Assembly: GCF_000832985.1 (NCBI RefSeq)
Contig: NZ_CP009920.1
Span: forward strand, 4,334,501-4,398,500
Direction: 5' to 3'
Length of the DNA stretch: 64,000 bases
Source of the DNA: Priestia megaterium NBRC 15308 = ATCC 14581
GTDB lineage: Bacteria > Bacillota > Bacilli > Bacillales > Bacillaceae_H
In this document: piece by piece, positions 61,914 to 64,000 of the stretch
Layout: every line of letters begins with the position of its first letter
Numbering within the stretch: position 1 is the stretch's first letter
Program-made: the position numbers and the translations under genes
Notes under the pieces: model-generated
Seen by the model: the letters and a program-made list of their open reading frames with translations, nothing else
What the model was told of the DNA's origin: nothing
The model's database searches: none

Positions 61914-62732
61914 TTACGAAGGCTGTGGTATTTGGTCTTTTGAAATAACAGTTATTAATTCGATTGGTTCTAGTTTATCTCCTTCTTTTAGATGGAAGAG
62001 ATAAACCTGTCCACTTTTACGATTTTCTTTCTCTTTGAAATTGAAACTAGCTTCAAAATCAAATCCTTTTCTTATGCCCCCAGGGAAATTGATTGTGAAG
62101 GCATTCATAACCTCTGTATTATTTAATGTAAGTGCATTTTCCGAAAAACCAGAGTTGTACATAGGTGCATTTAATGCTTTGAATTCTCCTTCTGTTTGAT
62201 CAAGATTGGTAGCAGCCACAATAGTTCCACTTGGTTCGAAGAAGCGTTTTGCTCTTATTACATAATAAAAAGAGTTAAAATTCTCATGTGTTACATAAGC
62301 TTGTAAATTATTGAAAGTGGGAATATCCTTCTTTTTCTTCTCCACTCCAGGAGAAACAATATCTTGTATTTGTCGAAGAGTAGTTTCGATACCGTTAGTA
62401 CTCATATCTAAATAACTGAGAGCAGAAATGATTTTTGGTACATTTATATCTTCTGCTCTTACAGGAATGAATTGTATACCTGCAGAACGTTCTTTTAATG
62501 CATTTGTCCATTCTAGAGTGACCATCGGACTTTTTAAGCTGTTTTCAGTAATAAAGTAGAAGAAAAATTGGCATCTTTCTAGTCCTTCATTCATTCTTTC
62601 GATAATGTTCTCACCAGGTTTAATTGACCAATCATCATAAAAAACATTATCCTCTCCATAAATTTCTTCTAGCTGATAAGCAATAGGACTAACGATTTCT
62701 TTATCTTTGTGTTGATGACTTATAAAAATCAT
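61914..62732 (-). CDS. TIR-domain protein with unrecognised C-terminal half
   Basis: 272 aa. TIR domain at 1-130: FISHQHKDKEIV (box 1), DDWSIKPGENI, and ENSLKSPMVTLEW with Glu74 as the putative NADase residue. Residues about 150-272 are beta-rich (FNSFYYVIRAKRFFEPSGT, KGFDFEASFNFKEKENRKSG) with no family recognised. GGGGGAA precedes ATG 62732. Bacterial TIR proteins often act in phage defence by NAD depletion; opposite orientation after the lysis genes suggests a lysogenic-conversion gene. Confidence 0.8.
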   Translation of the reverse strand: MIFISHQHKDKEIVSPIAYQLEEIYGEDNVFYDDWSIKPGENIIERMNEGLERCQFFFYFITENSLKSPMVTLEWTNALKERSAGIQFIPVRAEDINVPKIISALSYLDMSTNGIETTLRQIQDIVSPGVEKKKKDIPTFNNLQAYVTHENFNSFYYVIRAKRFFEPSGTIVAATNLDQTEGEFKALNAPMYNSGFSENALTLNNTEVMNAFTINFPGGIRKGFDFEASFNFKEKENRKSGQVYLFHLKEGDKLEPIELITVISKDQIPQPS

Positions 62733-62943
62733 TAGACGTTCCCCCTTTTATTATTTTTTTCAGAATATAATCTGAATATCGATAAGTATAGCACTTTATT
62801 TGTAAAATAATAGATTAAAAGCATTTCTATTCCTTAAAAGATAAATTTATCATTTAAATAATGAATTTTTTGCTTATTTGATTGCGGGCTTCTTTTGTTA
62901 TTTAAATATTGCTATGATAATTGAAGAATGTGAGGTATCAACG

Positions 62944-63126
62944 ATGGAAAATCAAGAAGATAAATACGCAAATATAGATGTAACAAAAGTTTATGAATAC
63001 ACTGATCTACCAGACAAAATTTCAGGTCGCTGCGATAATTGTGGTGGAGTGAAATTTAAAAGTAGTGTAGGTGGCGGCAAGTTTCTACGCGAATGTACGA
63101 ATTGTGGGATGAAGAAGAATATATAA
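62944..63126 (+). CDS. Small zinc-ribbon protein
   Basis: 60 aa from ATG 62944 (TGAGG upstream); the earlier in-frame starts lack an RBS. CDNCGG and CTNCGM form a four-Cys zinc ribbon. No partner identified. Divergent from the TIR gene and convergent with the lipoprotein, sharing its terminator. Confidence 0.65.
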   Translation: MENQEDKYANIDVTKVYEYTDLPDKISGRCDNCGGVKFKSSVGGGKFLRECTNCGMKKNI

Positions 63127-63128
63127 AT

Positions 63129-63168
63129 AAAGCCCATTGTCTACTATTAGGCAACGGGCTTTTTTATT
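63129..63168. terminator. Bidirectional terminator
   Basis: AAGCCCATTG... pairs with ...CAACGGGCTT, flanked by A/T runs on both sides. Confidence 0.78.
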
Positions 63169-63972
63169 TTATTCAGTCACTTCACCGTCTCCACCTTCAC
63201 CAGCTACGCCTTCTTTTTGGTCATATGAAGGATACATATATGCTAACACCTCATAATCAAATTGATCTGGCACTTTGTCAGCAGGGATCTTATCGCTAAA
63301 TGTTTCAAAACCTACTGATGCACCCGCATTTAATGGTGAATCTACTTGGCCATATGTAGTTCCAATGAATTTTCCATCTTTTGAGTAAAGAGCTGCTGCA
63401 ACGGTAATATAATCTGTTTGTTTCTTAGATGTATTCTTTACTTTTCCGTTTACATACATTGTACCATCATATTTACCTGAATCACCTTCAATTGGTAACT
63501 CTTTCACTGTATCATTTGTATAAATAGGAGTTACATTTAATTCTGCTTTTCCAAATTGCTCAACTGGTATATCAAGATCAGTATCAGCAGAAAGATACGT
63601 TTTTTGACCAGGTTTTAAAATTTGTGGAGATGTCCAAATAGAAGAAGATTCTTCTGTTGCAAGGACTGTTCCCTTTTTATCTAAAAATGTTACGGTCATT
63701 TCTGTAATATCTACTGGAACCTTACTTTTGTTTTGAACAACAGCAAAATAGCTTGCCGTAGTAGTTTCCGCATATGGATCAGTAAAAACATAACTTACTT
63801 GATCTACAATCTTTGCCTTTAATTCCTCTTGTGGTTGGCTGCTATTTGCACCTTCTCCTGTTGTTCCCTTTGTCTCTTCTTGGGCTTGATTTGTTGTGCT
63901 TATTTTTTCATTTCCACAGCCAGCTAATAACATCCCAAATGCTAATAAAGTTAAACCAAAAGATTTTTTCAT
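63169..63972 (-). CDS. Lipoprotein with FxLYD-like domains
   Basis: 267 aa. Signal peptide MKKSFGLTLLAFGMLLAGC with lipid-attached Cys19. A low-complexity linker (20-55) is followed by two beta domains, one with FAVVQNKSKVPVDITEMTVT and one with NGKVKNTSKKQTDYITVAA, of the FxLYD type. GGAG precedes ATG 63972. Surface-attached. Either phage cargo or the first host gene after the prophage. Confidence 0.8.
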   Translation of the reverse strand: MKKSFGLTLLAFGMLLAGCGNEKISTTNQAQEETKGTTGEGANSSQPQEELKAKIVDQVSYVFTDPYAETTTASYFAVVQNKSKVPVDITEMTVTFLDKKGTVLATEESSSIWTSPQILKPGQKTYLSADTDLDIPVEQFGKAELNVTPIYTNDTVKELPIEGDSGKYDGTMYVNGKVKNTSKKQTDYITVAAALYSKDGKFIGTTYGQVDSPLNAGASVGFETFSDKIPADKVPDQFDYEVLAYMYPSYDQKEGVAGEGGDGEVTE

Positions 63973-64000
63973 AATAACGGCTCCTTTAGTTAGATTTTCC

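Noticed and set aside
61762-64000. attR in the right part of the window
   Set aside because: No segment of the left junction of useful length recurs here by eye.

Overview
The window looks like the chromosome of a low-GC Bacillaceae, most likely a Bacillus/Priestia megaterium-type spore former. It is AT-rich, most genes have AGGAGG-like ribosome binding sites, and it carries sinI/sinR, a Vpr-type protease, FosB (which uses bacillithiol), a 3-hydroxybutyrate dehydrogenase and a YugI/GSP13-type S1 protein. The species name is inferred from gene content; I could not run a search.

Positions 1 to about 26262 are host chromosome. In order: a cut-off azoreductase and an SDR; an operon of a SAM methyltransferase with an OmpR/VanR-type two-component pair, preceded by a 22-bp palindrome and followed by a terminator shared with a convergent MocR regulator; a LysE-type exporter divergent from that regulator; fosB; small membrane proteins and a lipoprotein; a decayed drug-exporter pseudogene; a nucleotidyltransferase, a DinB protein and sinI/sinR; a flavoprotein monooxygenase; a complete NAD salvage cluster (nrtR, pncA, pncB, nadD, nadE) with two near-identical palindromic operators; yugI; a very small hydrophobic peptide gene; vpr; 3-hydroxybutyrate dehydrogenase; acylphosphatase; a fosmidomycin-resistance-type exporter; and a luciferase-like monooxygenase.

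From about 26263 rightwards lies a cos-type, HK97-fold siphovirus prophage. It runs: integrase, ImmA-like protease and CI-like repressor (leftward); Cro-like regulator, DUF771, Rha, a DnaD-type replication protein and the ArpU late regulator; an accessory block of small genes (35.2-39.3 kb) with spore-coat-like products (Cys-rich and GMGG(F/S)P-repeat proteins) flanked by two copies of a paralogous gene pair; HNH, terminase, portal, protease and capsid; connectors, tail tube, G/GT chaperones made by a -1 frameshift; a tape-measure gene split by a 295-nt group I intron; distal tail, tail-associated and receptor-binding proteins; holin and amidase. After lysis comes probable lysogenic cargo: a TIR-domain protein, a zinc-ribbon protein and a lipoprotein. 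I found no right attachment site, so the prophage end is beyond or close to the window edge.

The most notable items are the self-consistent group I intron inside the lytic transglycosylase motif of the tape measure, the spore-coat-like accessory block with its repeated leaders and terminators, the TIR protein with an unrecognised C-terminal half, and the NrtR-type NAD salvage regulon.
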